Assembly: GCA_934476455.1 (NCBI GenBank)
Contig: CAKSNY010000003.1
Span: 71,233 to 135,232 of the forward strand
Source: an uncultured Clostridia bacterium
Lineage (GTDB): Bacteria > Bacillota > Clostridia > UMGS1883
Direction of reading: 5' to 3'
Length of the DNA: 64,000 nt
Every line of letters begins with the position of its first letter. The first letter of the stretch is position 1. Both the position numbers and the translations under genes were made by a program. Of the stretch, positions 9,960 through 18,537 are shown one piece after another. Under the pieces are notes generated by a model, which was not told the DNA's origin, did no database searches, and was given only the letters and a program-made list of their open reading frames with translations.

Positions 9960-11342
9960 ATGCTGAAAAGAACCGTAACCGTTTTAATGTGCTGTGCGCT
10001 TATAATTTCGTGCATAGGCTGCGGCAAAAAAGAAAGCAGCGGCGGCAAGGTTTCAATACGTGTCGGCGGCTGGCCCGCAGATACGGCAACAGACGCGGTA
10101 AAAGAAAAATATCAAAGCCGGCTCGAGGCTATGAAAAAAGCCTACCCGGATATAGAGGTAATTCCCGATACAACAGGCGTAGATGTAAAAACCTTTGCCG
10201 TAAAGGCAAGCAGTAATCAGCTGCCCGACCTTTACCAGTCGCACTTTACGGAAATAACCAAAAATGTTCTTTCGGGCTATGCAAAAGATTTAACCCAATA
10301 TATGAAGAAAAACGGTTATGCGAAAAATCTTAACCCCGCGCTTACAGACCTTGTTTCATTTGAAAATAGAATCTGGGCAATACCCGTTGCAGCAAATGTT
10401 TTGGGGCTTTCCTGCAATGTAGAGCTTTTCCGCCAGGCAGGGCTTTTGGATGAAAACGGCGTTCCGATTTTCCCGAAAACATATGACGAGCTTACCGAAA
10501 CCGCTGTAAAAATAAAAGAAAAAACAGGTAAAAGCGGTATGGTAATATGCACAACCAACGGTCAGGGCGGATGGTATTTTACCATGCTTGCAAACGGCTT
10601 CGGCGTAAAGTTTATAACAAAAGACGGCGACAAGTATAAAGCAAGCTTTAATTCGCCCGAGTGTATCGCCGCGCTTGAATACATACGCGATTTAAAATGG
10701 AAGTACAACGTGCTTCCCGAAAACAGCTTTATGGACAGGGTAGAGCAGCGCAAGCTTATCGCAACAAAGCAGGCTGCAATGAGCTTTGATACGCCCCCCG
10801 TTGACCCCTATATAACAAAATACGGTATGAATAAAGATGACGTGTCGTTTGCACGTGTTCCGGCAGGCAAAAACGGCAGAGTTGCGCTTTTGGGCGGTCA
10901 GGTTTATATGATGGACGCAGACGTTACAGACGAGCAGATAGACGCAATATTTAAATGGATAGATATTTCGGGCGAAGGCCCCAATGTAAGCGAAGAGGCG
11001 AAAAAATCGCTTGATGAAAACTATGCAGCACTTAATAAAGACGGGCTTATAGTAACAGGAAGAAACCTGCTTGATATATGGGTAAACGACGAGCTTGTGA
11101 AAACACAGACAGAGCTTCGCGCAAAATACACCAATGTTGACGACAATAAGTTTGCCGATTATTACGGCTTTGAGGATGTTGCCATAAAGCTTGAAGAATA
11201 CCCCTGCGCGCAGCAGCTTTACCAGGTGCTTGACGCGGGCCTTCAGGAAATAATGACAAACAAAAACTGCGATATTAAAAAATTGGTTAAAGAAATGAAC
11301 AACAATTTCCAGGTAAATCACCTCGACAAGTGGGAGGGGTAA
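9960..11342 (+). CDS. sugar ABC transporter substrate-binding lipoprotein (CUT1)
   Basis: 460 residues from ATG 9960; an in-frame ATG at 9951 sits directly against the AAAGG site and is less likely. A lipoprotein signal peptide ends in the lipobox ISCIGC, so the mature protein is anchored by a lipidated Cys. The body has the family 1 extracellular solute-binding fold, with a MalE-like start (IRVGGWPADTATDA) and typical order of parts. It captures an oligosaccharide for the two permeases that follow, 5 and 39 bases apart in the same direction. No ATP-binding subunit is encoded nearby; related clostridial systems use a shared MsmX-type ATPase. The substrate cannot be read from sequence. Confidence 0.9.
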   Translation: MLKRTVTVLMCCALIISCIGCGKKESSGGKVSIRVGGWPADTATDAVKEKYQSRLEAMKKAYPDIEVIPDTTGVDVKTFAVKASSNQLPDLYQSHFTEITKNVLSGYAKDLTQYMKKNGYAKNLNPALTDLVSFENRIWAIPVAANVLGLSCNVELFRQAGLLDENGVPIFPKTYDELTETAVKIKEKTGKSGMVICTTNGQGGWYFTMLANGFGVKFITKDGDKYKASFNSPECIAALEYIRDLKWKYNVLPENSFMDRVEQRKLIATKQAAMSFDTPPVDPYITKYGMNKDDVSFARVPAGKNGRVALLGGQVYMMDADVTDEQIDAIFKWIDISGEGPNVSEEAKKSLDENYAALNKDGLIVTGRNLLDIWVNDELVKTQTELRAKYTNVDDNKFADYYGFEDVAIKLEEYPCAQQLYQVLDAGLQEIMTNKNCDIKKLVKEMNNNFQVNHLDKWEG

Positions 11343-11347
11343 TGTAA

Positions 11348-12265
11348 ATGTCAAAGGCTACCCAAACAAAAAGCAAAACATCGTTAAAAAAAGCGGTGCG
11401 CGCATTCATACAGCACGATTTGTCTGCGTGGGTGCTTATAATTCCGTCAATAATATTGTTCTTTATAGTAGTTTGGAAACCTATAATTATCGGCGTTGTG
11501 TATTCGTTCTTCAAGCTGCGCGGGTTCGACCCCGTGCAGTTTGTGGGGCTTAAAAATTACATAGACGTAATAAGCGATACCGACTTTGTGATGACGCTTT
11601 TAAACTCTGTAAAATATGTTGTATGGGCTGTAATAATCGGCTTTTTAACACCGTTTATTGTGGCTGTGCTGCTTAACGAGGTTGTACATTTTAAAGGCTT
11701 TTTCAAAATAAGCGTATATCTTCCCGCGGTTGTACCGGCTATTGCCACATATATGGTATGGTATTATTTGTTTTTGCCGGGCGACGCCGGCGTGCTTAAC
11801 GTAGTGCTGCAAAAGCTTGGGATGCAATCTTTTGACTGGCTGCAAAACAAGTCTGCCGTAATTCCGCTTTTAACCGTTACCACAACATGGCACGGGATGG
11901 GCTCTGCGGCGCTTGTATACCTGGCAGGGCTGCAGGGTGTAAACACAGAGCTTTACGAGGCGTGCAAAATTGACGGCGGCGGATTTTTCACAAGAATACG
12001 CATAGTAATGCTTCCGTTTATGAAGGATACAATGCTGCTTATGCTTATTCGTATGATGATAAGGGTGTTCCAAATCTTAGAAATGCCGCTTGTAATGACA
12101 GGCGGCGGTCCAAACCGCGCTTCGCTTTCAATGGGGCTGCAATCGTATCGGTACGCGTTTGAATACGGTCAGTTTGATAAAAGTATGGCTATGAGCGTTA
12201 TCACGTTTATTATTCTTTTATGCCTTACTTTTGTATATGCGCGTGCGCAAAAGCATAATGATTGA
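11348..12265 (+). CDS. sugar ABC transporter permease, MalF/UgpA type
   Basis: 305 residues with six predicted membrane segments. The cytoplasmic EAA loop is visible as YEACKIDGGGFFTRIRIVMLP, the contact point for the ATPase. With the permease that follows it forms the heterodimeric membrane channel of a CUT1 importer served by the lipoprotein just upstream. The ATG has a strong GGGAGGGG site eight bases before it. The N-terminal tail is Lys-rich, as is usual for the first permease of these operons. Confidence 0.92.
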   Translation: MSKATQTKSKTSLKKAVRAFIQHDLSAWVLIIPSIILFFIVVWKPIIIGVVYSFFKLRGFDPVQFVGLKNYIDVISDTDFVMTLLNSVKYVVWAVIIGFLTPFIVAVLLNEVVHFKGFFKISVYLPAVVPAIATYMVWYYLFLPGDAGVLNVVLQKLGMQSFDWLQNKSAVIPLLTVTTTWHGMGSAALVYLAGLQGVNTELYEACKIDGGGFFTRIRIVMLPFMKDTMLLMLIRMMIRVFQILEMPLVMTGGGPNRASLSMGLQSYRYAFEYGQFDKSMAMSVITFIILLCLTFVYARAQKHND

Positions 12266-12304
12266 TTTTAGCGAAAGCGAAAATCGGAAAGGATATTGAT
12301 TGCA

Positions 12305-13186
12305 ATGAAAAACAATAAATTTGACAGCAAAGACTCGGGCATTTTATCTGCCGTGGACATGAAAGACCGAAAAAACCGCATTATTTATTGGATAATGTTT
12401 GCAATGCTGTGTGTTGTGGCGTGCGCGTGCGTGCTTCCGGTTTTGTGGGTGTTTCTGTCCGCATTTAAAGATATTGACGAGTTTTTAAGCGTTCCGCCTA
12501 CGCTTCTGCCGCACAGCTTTCACCCCGAAAAAATCGGCACTGTGTGGAAAAAGCTTAACTTCGGCGTGTACTATTACAACAGCTTTTTGATTATTTTGGG
12601 CAACCTTGCGGCGTGTCTTGTATTTAACGGCGTTTTCGGATATGTTCTCTCACGCCTTAAACCAAAGGGAACAAAGCTTTTGTATATGCTTGTTTTCTGG
12701 ACGCTTCTTATGCCTACGTCGATGTGTATGGTGCCTCTTTATATGAGCTTTGTAAAGCTTGGGCTTATGGATTCGTTTATTCCGCTTTTTATAATGTCGG
12801 GTGCAAATGCGTACGAAACGCTGTTGTTCAGAAATTTCTTTAACGGAATACCCGAATCGTACGTCGAGGCTGCAAAGATTGACGGCGCCACAAACCTGGG
12901 TATATTCTTTAAAATAATAATGCCTATCAGCAAGCCCATTATTATGGTTGTTTCGATATTTTCGGTGCAGATGTCGTGGGGGTCGTTCTTTTGGCCGTAC
13001 CTTATTCTTACGGACGAAAGAAAACAGCCCGTATCTATTGCACTGTATACGCTTTCAAGCGGCGCCGTTACGGACGATCAGTATGTTATAGTTATGATGC
13101 TTGCAATACTTCCCGTGCTTATACTGTTTTCGATATTTTCAAAATACATAATAGGCGGAAACAATATGTCGGGCGTAAAAGGATAA
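12305..13186 (+). CDS. sugar ABC transporter permease, MalG/UgpE type
   Basis: 293 residues from ATG 12305. A TTG at 12296 is in frame but lies only two bases from the AAAGGA site, so the ATG is preferred. About six membrane segments are seen, and the EAA loop reads EAAKIDGATNLGIFFKIIMP. The C-terminus (NNMSGVKG) is typical of this subunit. It is the second half of the permease pair and the last gene of locus A; a strong terminator follows within 25 bases. Confidence 0.92.
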   Translation: MKNNKFDSKDSGILSAVDMKDRKNRIIYWIMFAMLCVVACACVLPVLWVFLSAFKDIDEFLSVPPTLLPHSFHPEKIGTVWKKLNFGVYYYNSFLIILGNLAACLVFNGVFGYVLSRLKPKGTKLLYMLVFWTLLMPTSMCMVPLYMSFVKLGLMDSFIPLFIMSGANAYETLLFRNFFNGIPESYVEAAKIDGATNLGIFFKIIMPISKPIIMVVSIFSVQMSWGSFFWPYLILTDERKQPVSIALYTLSSGAVTDDQYVIVMMLAILPVLILFSIFSKYIIGGNNMSGVKG

Positions 13187-13207
13187 TAAAACCAATCAGT
13201 ACGTAAA

Positions 13208-13249
13208 GACGAGCGGTAAACTGTTTTTGTTTTACCGCCCGTCTTTTTT
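13208..13249 (+). terminator. terminator of locus A
   Basis: A stem with left arm GACGAGCGGTAAA and right arm TTTACCGCCCGTC (one internal mismatch) is followed by a run of T, 20 bases after the second permease. Confidence 0.85.
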
Positions 13250-13262
13250 AGGCGTAAAAGAC

Positions 13263-13291
13263 TTTACATATTTAAAAGACCGTACTATAAT
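13263..13291 (+). promoter_or_regulatory. promoter of the DUF1275 gene
   Basis: TTTACA at 13263-13268 and TATAAT at 13286-13291 are spaced by 17 bases. The expected RNA start near 13298 gives an unusually long leader of about 130 bases before the start codon. Confidence 0.7.
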
Positions 13292-13297
13292 CAAGTG

Positions 13298-13429
13298 TGT
13301 GTACAGGTAATATTTTTTACTGGTCTTGTGGGTATATGGGCGCAATAATCTCTTATCATTCCTTGCCCTGCCGATAAGAGATTTTTATTATTATATGTGC
13401 CTATGCAGGGCGGCAAAACGGAGGTTATT
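13298..13429 (+). ncRNA. structured leader RNA with candidate pseudoknot, upstream of DUF1275 gene
   Basis: The leader contains a perfect 11-bp hairpin, AATCTCTTATC (13347-13357) with GATAAGAGATT (13373-13383), directly followed by a T-rich tract, so it can act as an intrinsic terminator. The 15-base loop contains GCCCTGC (13365-13371), which is complementary over 7 bases to GCAGGGC at 13405-13411, nine bases before the GGAGG site. An outer stem can form between GGCGCA (13339-13344) and TGTGCC (13396-13401), including one G-U pair. Terminator plus loop-to-leader pairing next to the Shine-Dalgarno site is the layout of a riboswitch or other cis-acting RNA. I do not recognise a known class. Confidence 0.5.
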
Positions 13430-14104
13430 ATGACAAGCGTAAAAACTAACAGGCAAATGTCAGACGCGTTTCGTACAGCTTTGTTTATTATACTGTCGGG
13501 CGGTTTTCAGGACGCATACACATACTGCTCGCGCGGCGGGGTTTTTGCAAACGCCCAGACGGGTAATATAGTTTTAATGAGCGCTTCGCTTTTTGAAGGA
13601 AAATGGGGCACGGTGTTAAAATACATAATTCCGCTTATTGCCTTTTTTATAGGAACTGCCGCAGCGGAAATAATACATATCCGTTTTAAAAGGTGCGAAA
13701 AAATCCACTGGCGGCAGATTATTCTGATTTTGGAAATCGCGCTCCTTTTCGCCGTGGGGTTTGTGCCGCAGAAAATAAATCCGCTTGCAAACGCAATTGT
13801 ATCGTTTGTGTGCGCAATGCAGGTGCAAACGTTCCATAAGGTGCGCGGGCATGCGTATGCAAGCACAATGTGTATCGGAAATATGCGAAGCGGTATGGAA
13901 GCGCTTTGCGCATATTTTTACGTGCGTGACAAAGAAATACTTAAAAAAGCGCTTACATATTTCGGCGTTATCGCCGTTTTTGCAGTCGGTGCGGGGATAG
14001 GTACTTTTATAACAAAGAGCATAGGCGACAAATCAATATGGATTTGCTGCGCGCTGCTTTTTGTTAGCTTTGGTATAATGTTTATTACGGAAGAGGAAAA
14101 ATAA
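13430..14104 (+). CDS. DUF1275 (YoaK-type) membrane protein
   Basis: 224 residues from ATG 13430, which has GGAGG five bases upstream; the upstream in-frame GTG at 13397 lies inside the leader structure and is unlikely. About six hydrophobic segments are visible. The family signature near the N-terminus (GGFQDAYTYCSRGGVFANAQ, then TGN) and a Gly-rich membrane organisation match DUF1275, a family of small inner-membrane proteins of unknown transport function. It stands alone between a terminator and the next promoter. The long structured leader suggests expression is controlled after transcription begins. Confidence 0.85.
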   Translation: MTSVKTNRQMSDAFRTALFIILSGGFQDAYTYCSRGGVFANAQTGNIVLMSASLFEGKWGTVLKYIIPLIAFFIGTAAAEIIHIRFKRCEKIHWRQIILILEIALLFAVGFVPQKINPLANAIVSFVCAMQVQTFHKVRGHAYASTMCIGNMRSGMEALCAYFYVRDKEILKKALTYFGVIAVFAVGAGIGTFITKSIGDKSIWICCALLFVSFGIMFITEEEK

Positions 14105-14140
14105 CCCGCGGCAATATTTGAAAAAAATATTTAGAAAGCC

Positions 14141-14169
14141 TTGACAAAATTTATAATCGAAGATAAAAT
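14141..14169 (+). promoter_or_regulatory. strong promoter of the TetR-type gene
   Basis: A consensus TTGACA (14141-14146) and TAAAAT (14164-14169) are spaced by exactly 17 bases. The palindromic operator begins two bases downstream, a usual arrangement for autorepression. Confidence 0.75.
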
Positions 14170-14170
14170 A

Positions 14171-14193
14171 ACGCTGTTATCGGATAACAGCGT
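14171..14193 (+). promoter_or_regulatory. palindromic operator, probable TetR binding site
   Basis: Two perfect 11-base arms, ACGCTGTTATC and GATAACAGCGT, are separated by one G. The site overlaps the expected transcription start and lies 18 bases before the TetR-type start codon. TetR dimers commonly bind such sites in their own promoter. Confidence 0.7.
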
Positions 14194-14211
14194 TATCAAA
14201 AGGAAAACAAG

Positions 14212-14780
14212 ATGAGACCGCTTAATGATAAGCTTGCGCAAAAATATTGGAAGCCGCCGAGGCAGAGTTTTTTAAGAAAGGGTATCGGGGCGCCTGTGTG
14301 CGGAGTATTGCCGCATCGGTCGGCGTGACAACAGGCGCGATTTACCGCTACTATAAAAATAAAGAGGCACTGTTTGACGCGCTCGTGTCAGAGCCTGCAC
14401 AGCAGCTTTTTGAAAGATACAGAAGCTACAGTGAAAACTTTTCAAAGCAAGGGCTTAAAAAGCAGCTTACAACGCTGCCGCAGCTTTCGGAGGAGCCGAG
14501 CGGCGAAATAGGGCTTCTTATGGGCTATATTTACGAGCATTACGGCGCGTTTAAGCTTATTGCCTGCTGCGGCGTGGGCACGGGCTATGAAAATTACGTT
14601 GAAAGGCTTACCCAAATAGAAACAAAAAGCGGAATTACTCTTGTTCGCTTAATGCAAGAGCAGAATATGCTTAAGGTTGATGTGGACGATACGCTTATAC
14701 ACATTATTTCAAATACAATTTTTACGGGTATTTTTGAAATAATCTCGCATGATGATGTGAAAGATGAAAAAAACACATAG
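14212..14780 (+). pseudogene. TetR-family regulator with an apparent one-base frameshift
   Basis: The natural start is ATG 14212 with AAAGGA seven bases upstream; it reads MRPLNDKLAQK and then stops after about 40 codons. From about 14247 another frame gives a normal TetR protein: helix-turn-helix with SVGVTTGAIYRYYKNKEALF, then a ligand-binding domain, to the stop at 14780. Adding one A to the run of five at 14240-14244 joins the two as AQKILEAAEAEFF, a typical TetR N-terminus of about 189 residues total. So the gene is broken, slips during expression, or carries a sequencing error. The TTG at 14247 has no Shine-Dalgarno site and would delete the first helix. Promoter and operator are intact. 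Targets are unknown. Confidence 0.75.
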
Positions 14781-14902
14781 CCGCCCTGTATGATTTTTAT
14801 ACGGCGGGCTGGTACAGAATTTTGGGGATCGAATGATTCCTTAAATTTTTAAATATAGGTTAGCCGTAATAACCGAAAATGCTGCAAAAAAGGGGAATTT
14901 TT

Positions 14903-14971
14903 ATGGACGAAAAAAAGAAAAGCTGGGCAGAGCTTCTTTTTGCTTATGCGGATGGCGAAAAGAAAAAATGA
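14903..14971 (+). CDS. candidate 22-residue charged small protein
   Basis: The ORF MDEKKKSWAELLFAYADGEK plus two Lys starts at ATG 14903, seven bases after AGGGGAA. It is Lys/Glu-rich with an amphipathic centre. Its stop overlaps the start of the next small ORF (ATGA), as in translationally coupled pairs. It lies in a gap between the TetR gene and the M13 peptidase where no larger gene exists. No homologue is known to me, and ORFs this short arise by chance; the ribosome site and coupling are the only support. Confidence 0.4.
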   Translation: MDEKKKSWAELLFAYADGEKKK

Positions 14972-15090
14972 TTTTGTCGGTTGATTTGTCGGTGCTCAGT
15001 GTTATACTGGGGCTTGTTCCGTTTTACTGTATGTACAGGGTGATTTGCCTGTATTGGATTTCATACATAGTTTTGAAGAAAAAGTACTAA
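14968..15090 (+). CDS. candidate 40-residue single-pass membrane protein
   Basis: The ORF starts with an ATGA overlap on the stop of the 22-residue ORF. It encodes one long hydrophobic stretch (about residues 3-36, including LSVLSVILGLVPFYCMY) and ends in a basic KKKY tail, which predicts one membrane span with the C-terminus inside. It ends 41 bases before the M13 peptidase start. The composition fits a small membrane peptide rather than random sequence, but the function is unknown. Confidence 0.4.
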   Translation: MILSVDLSVLSVILGLVPFYCMYRVICLYWISYIVLKKKY

Positions 15091-15130
15091 AACACCTGCA
15101 CAGATAAAAACAATGAAAGTAGGAATAATT

Positions 15131-17473
15131 ATGAAAGCAAAAAGTATTATTGCCGCAGGTATTACGGCGGCTGTATTGCTCACAAATACGGCGTTTGCGT
15201 CGGATATGTACGCCACCCGCGGTGAAACTGCCGATATGCTGCTTAACGCAGCAGACGATTACAACCCAGGCGTAAAACGCAGCGATATAATAAAGGGCTA
15301 CGGCGGTGACGGATACCTTCACGAGGATTGGAACATTAACCGTGCGGAGGCGCTTGTTATGCTTGCGCGCGCTTTCGGTACTTTGCCGGGGCTTACCGGG
15401 CATAACGAAAGGGTTGCGCTTAAAAGCGGGGATTTTACAGATATTCCCGAATGGGCAAAGCCCGAGCTTTTGCCCGTGCTTGACGCGGGTATTGCCGCCG
15501 GAACGGCAGAGGGCATATTTTCGCCCTATGACGATGTAACCAAAGAGCAGCTGGAACTTTTTATAAAGCGCGCCTATGCGCTTTTCGGAACTAACGAAAA
15601 GGACGATTTTTACGCTGCCGTAAATAAAGACGCACTTAATAAACTGGAATTAAAACCCGGGCGGATGATTGCGGGTACGCTTTACGATCTTCAGGATGAC
15701 AGTATGGAAAAGGTAAATGCAATCATCGGGGAGGCGATAGAAAAAGGCGGCGAAAAGGGCAGCAAGGAACAAAAAATATCGGATTTTTACAAAAACATTT
15801 TAGACACCGATGGAAGAAACGAAACGGGCATAGCTCCCATAAAGCCGTATCTTTCGGATATTGACGGCGCAAAGGATGTTAAAGAACTTGCGCGCATGCA
15901 GACAAAGCTTATAAAAGAGCTGTGTATGGCGCCTTTTACGGCGTTTTCCGTTACAACGGATTTTAAGGATAACACAAAATATGTTATGTATTTTGGGGTG
16001 GCAGAGCCGTACCTTACAAAAGACTTTTACCTAAACGGTACACAGGCGCAAAAAGAAAGCTACCTTAAATATTTAAAAACTATGTGCACCATTGCAGGCG
16101 AAAATACAGACGATAAGCAAATCGAGGATTTTTACAACTTTGAAAAGGCGCTGGCGGAAAAAGAACTTAATCCGGAAGAGGACGGAAACGTAGATAAGAT
16201 TTACAATACGTACACCCTCGGAAAAATACAGGCACTTTTCCCGGAAATCGATTTAAACGCAGTTTTGGAAAGCCTGGGGCTTAAGAACGAGGACAAAATT
16301 CTTGTTATGGATGAAGAGCTTACCAAGGAATTTTCAAAGCTTTTTACAAACGAAAACCTTGAAACGCTTAAAACAGCGGCAAAGCTCAGCGTAATTCTTA
16401 ATTACGGCGCCGCACTCAATACGGAATTTACGGACGCGTCGAATACGTTTAATCAGGAATATTTGGGTATTTCGGGAACATATTCCGATGAAGAGCTCGC
16501 CGCAATGAATGTTGCGGGAGTAATGCCCGATTACATAGGCGAGCTTTACGCCGAAAAATACTTTACCGAGGACGCAAAGCAAAACGTTTTGAAAATGGTA
16601 GAAGATATAGTTTCCGTCTATAAGGAAAGAATAAATAATCTCGACCGGATGAGCGGCGAAACCAAGAAAAAAGCCATAAACAAGCTTGATAAAATGGGAA
16701 TAAAAATCGGCTATCCTGACAAATGGAACACCTATCTTGACGACGTTAATATAAATTCAAAGACCGATGGCGGAAGCTATTTTAATAATGTTCTTGAAAT
16801 TGCAAAGGCAAATGTCAGGTATATGTCACGCTTGCAGGGAACATCGCCCGACAAAACGCAGTGGGCAATGTACCCTTATACGGTTAATGCCTGCTACAGT
16901 GCAACCTCTAACGACATAACCTTTCCCGCGGCTATTCTTCAGCCGCCGATGTACGATATAAATGCGTCCTACGAGGAAAATTTGGGCGCAATCGGGTATA
17001 TTATTGCACACGAAATTACGCATGCTTTTGACAACAACGGCGCAAAGTTTGACGAAAACGGAAACGCTGCCGATTGGTGGACAAAGGAGGACTATGCCGA
17101 ATTTGAAAAACGGTGCGAAAAAACCGTGTATTTTTACGACAGGCAGGAGGGCATCCCCGGGGTTAGTATGAACGGGCGGCAAACCTTAAGCGAAAACGTA
17201 GCGGATTTGGGCGCCGTGCAGTGTATTACAGAGGTTGTGTCACGGCTTGAAAACCCCGATTTTGCAAAGCTTTATCGCTCTATGGCAAAAGCCTGGGCAA
17301 GCACGAAAACGCGCGAATATGCAAAGTATGCCGCCGGAACGGACGTTCATTCGGAGGATAAGCTGCGTGTAAACCGCGTTGTTGTAAACTGCGACGAATT
17401 TTACAAGGCTTTCGGCATAACGGAAAAGGACGGTATGTGGGTTGAACCTGTTGCGCGGGTTAAAATCTGGTAA
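15131..17473 (+). CDS. secreted M13 (neprilysin/PepO-type) zinc metallopeptidase with SLH repeats
   Basis: 780 residues from ATG 15131 (AGGA seven bases upstream; the ATG at 15113 lacks a site). A signal peptide ending in AFAS is followed by SLH-type sequence (about residues 25-150), then a full M13 catalytic region. The zinc motif HEITH starts at residue 627, and the third ligand lies in ENVAD at residue 688, 61 residues later, as in the family. Typical M13 enzymes are about 630-700 residues, so the SLH part is an addition. It probably cuts peptides at the cell surface while attached to the wall polymer. All catalytic residues that I can check are present. Confidence 0.9.
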   Translation: MKAKSIIAAGITAAVLLTNTAFASDMYATRGETADMLLNAADDYNPGVKRSDIIKGYGGDGYLHEDWNINRAEALVMLARAFGTLPGLTGHNERVALKSGDFTDIPEWAKPELLPVLDAGIAAGTAEGIFSPYDDVTKEQLELFIKRAYALFGTNEKDDFYAAVNKDALNKLELKPGRMIAGTLYDLQDDSMEKVNAIIGEAIEKGGEKGSKEQKISDFYKNILDTDGRNETGIAPIKPYLSDIDGAKDVKELARMQTKLIKELCMAPFTAFSVTTDFKDNTKYVMYFGVAEPYLTKDFYLNGTQAQKESYLKYLKTMCTIAGENTDDKQIEDFYNFEKALAEKELNPEEDGNVDKIYNTYTLGKIQALFPEIDLNAVLESLGLKNEDKILVMDEELTKEFSKLFTNENLETLKTAAKLSVILNYGAALNTEFTDASNTFNQEYLGISGTYSDEELAAMNVAGVMPDYIGELYAEKYFTEDAKQNVLKMVEDIVSVYKERINNLDRMSGETKKKAINKLDKMGIKIGYPDKWNTYLDDVNINSKTDGGSYFNNVLEIAKANVRYMSRLQGTSPDKTQWAMYPYTVNACYSATSNDITFPAAILQPPMYDINASYEENLGAIGYIIAHEITHAFDNNGAKFDENGNAADWWTKEDYAEFEKRCEKTVYFYDRQEGIPGVSMNGRQTLSENVADLGAVQCITEVVSRLENPDFAKLYRSMAKAWASTKTREYAKYAAGTDVHSEDKLRVNRVVVNCDEFYKAFGITEKDGMWVEPVARVKIW

Positions 17474-17494
17474 AATTGCGGAAAGGGTATGATA

Positions 17495-17818
17495 ATGGCA
17501 ACAAGCAAAGAATATTTGGCATATATTTTGGAGCAGCTGTCAGAAATTGACAATATATCCTACAGACAAATGATGGGCGAATATATTATTTATCATAACG
17601 GAAAAATTGCAGCCTATCTTTGCGACGACAGACTGTTGGTAAAGATAGTTCCGTCTGCGGAAAAAATGCTTTCGGAGGCTTTGCGTGAGCCGCCATACGA
17701 CGGCGCCAAAGATATGCTTTTGGTAGAGCAGACAGATGACAGACAATTTCTGACAAAGCTTTTTAATGCAATGTACAGCGAACTGCCTTTACCGAAAAAG
17801 AGAAAACATACAGGTTAA
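17495..17818 (+). CDS. TfoX N-terminal domain protein
   Basis: 107 residues from ATG 17495, with AAAGGG seven bases upstream; ATG 17489 is too close to that site. It matches the TfoX/Sxy N-terminal domain with the RQMMGEYIIYHNGKIAAY core, and lacks the C-terminal domain of the competence regulator. Stand-alone copies are frequent in Clostridia and their role is not settled. It begins 21 bases after the M13 peptidase stop in the same direction. Confidence 0.8.
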   Translation: MATSKEYLAYILEQLSEIDNISYRQMMGEYIIYHNGKIAAYLCDDRLLVKIVPSAEKMLSEALREPPYDGAKDMLLVEQTDDRQFLTKLFNAMYSELPLPKKRKHTG

Positions 17819-17834
17819 GAATGGGGAAATAAAA

Positions 17835-18485
17835 TTGAACTACAAGGTTATAGACAAAGAAAAATACTACCGAAAAGGTGTGTTTCGTCACTTTTCGGAG
17901 GATTGCAAATGCTCAACGTCAGTTACCGCAAGGGTTGACGTGACAGCGCTTAAGGAATATTCAAAAAGAACGGGTACAAAGTTTTATGTAAATTTTTTGT
18001 ACATACTTGCAAAGGTTTTAAATTCGCGCGATGATTATAAAATGGGGTACTTATGGCAGACAGATACGCTTATTTGCTATGATAAAATCAACCCCACACA
18101 ATATATTTTTCACGATGATACGGAAACCTGCACCCCCGTTTACACGGAATATTTCGAGGATTACAAGAAATTTTACGAAAACTGCGCAAAGGATATAGAA
18201 AAGGCAAAGCAAACGCGCGAGTATGGGCTGGATACGGCAAACCACCCCAATTGGTTTGACGCCTCGTATATATCGTGGTTAAGCTACGATTCGCTTAATA
18301 TCGAGCTGCCCGACGGATATTTGTTTTTTGCGCCTATTATAAACTGGGGCAAATACAGAGAAGAGAACGGCCGCTTTGTAATGCCCGTTACAGTTCGGCT
18401 TAATCACGCCGTTGCAGACGGATATCTGGTTGCAAAGGTTTTTAAGCTGCTTGAAGACGAAATCGGAAAATTTGTGACAGAGTGA
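17835..18485 (+). CDS. chloramphenicol acetyltransferase-family protein
   Basis: 216 residues if started at TTG 17835, where the family N-terminus NYKVIDKEKYYRKGVF begins and GGGGAA lies eight bases upstream; an ATG at 17766 would run into the previous gene. The catalytic motif HxxxD is seen as NHAVADGY, with His191 and Asp195. Length matches type A CAT trimers. Known members transfer acetyl from acetyl-CoA to chloramphenicol, but many chromosomal clostridial copies have not been shown to give resistance. The gene shares a strand with TfoX and ends at a strong terminator. Confidence 0.82.
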   Translation: MNYKVIDKEKYYRKGVFRHFSEDCKCSTSVTARVDVTALKEYSKRTGTKFYVNFLYILAKVLNSRDDYKMGYLWQTDTLICYDKINPTQYIFHDDTETCTPVYTEYFEDYKKFYENCAKDIEKAKQTREYGLDTANHPNWFDASYISWLSYDSLNIELPDGYLFFAPIINWGKYREENGRFVMPVTVRLNHAVADGYLVAKVFKLLEDEIGKFVTE

Positions 18486-18491
18486 AAAACA

Positions 18492-18526
18492 CACCGCAAA
18501 ACTATCAGTTTTGCGGTGCGTTTTTT
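18492..18526 (+). terminator. terminator after the CAT-family gene
   Basis: A perfect 12-bp stem CACCGCAAAACT / AGTTTTGCGGTG with a three-base loop is followed by CG and six T. It faces the end of the cupin gene and may serve both strands. Confidence 0.9.
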
Positions 18527-18537
18527 AGCATCTCATT

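Noticed and set aside
14247..14780. TetR protein started at TTG 14247
   Set aside because: There is no ribosome site and the first helix would be lost; a start at 14212 with a one-base frameshift explains the sequence better.
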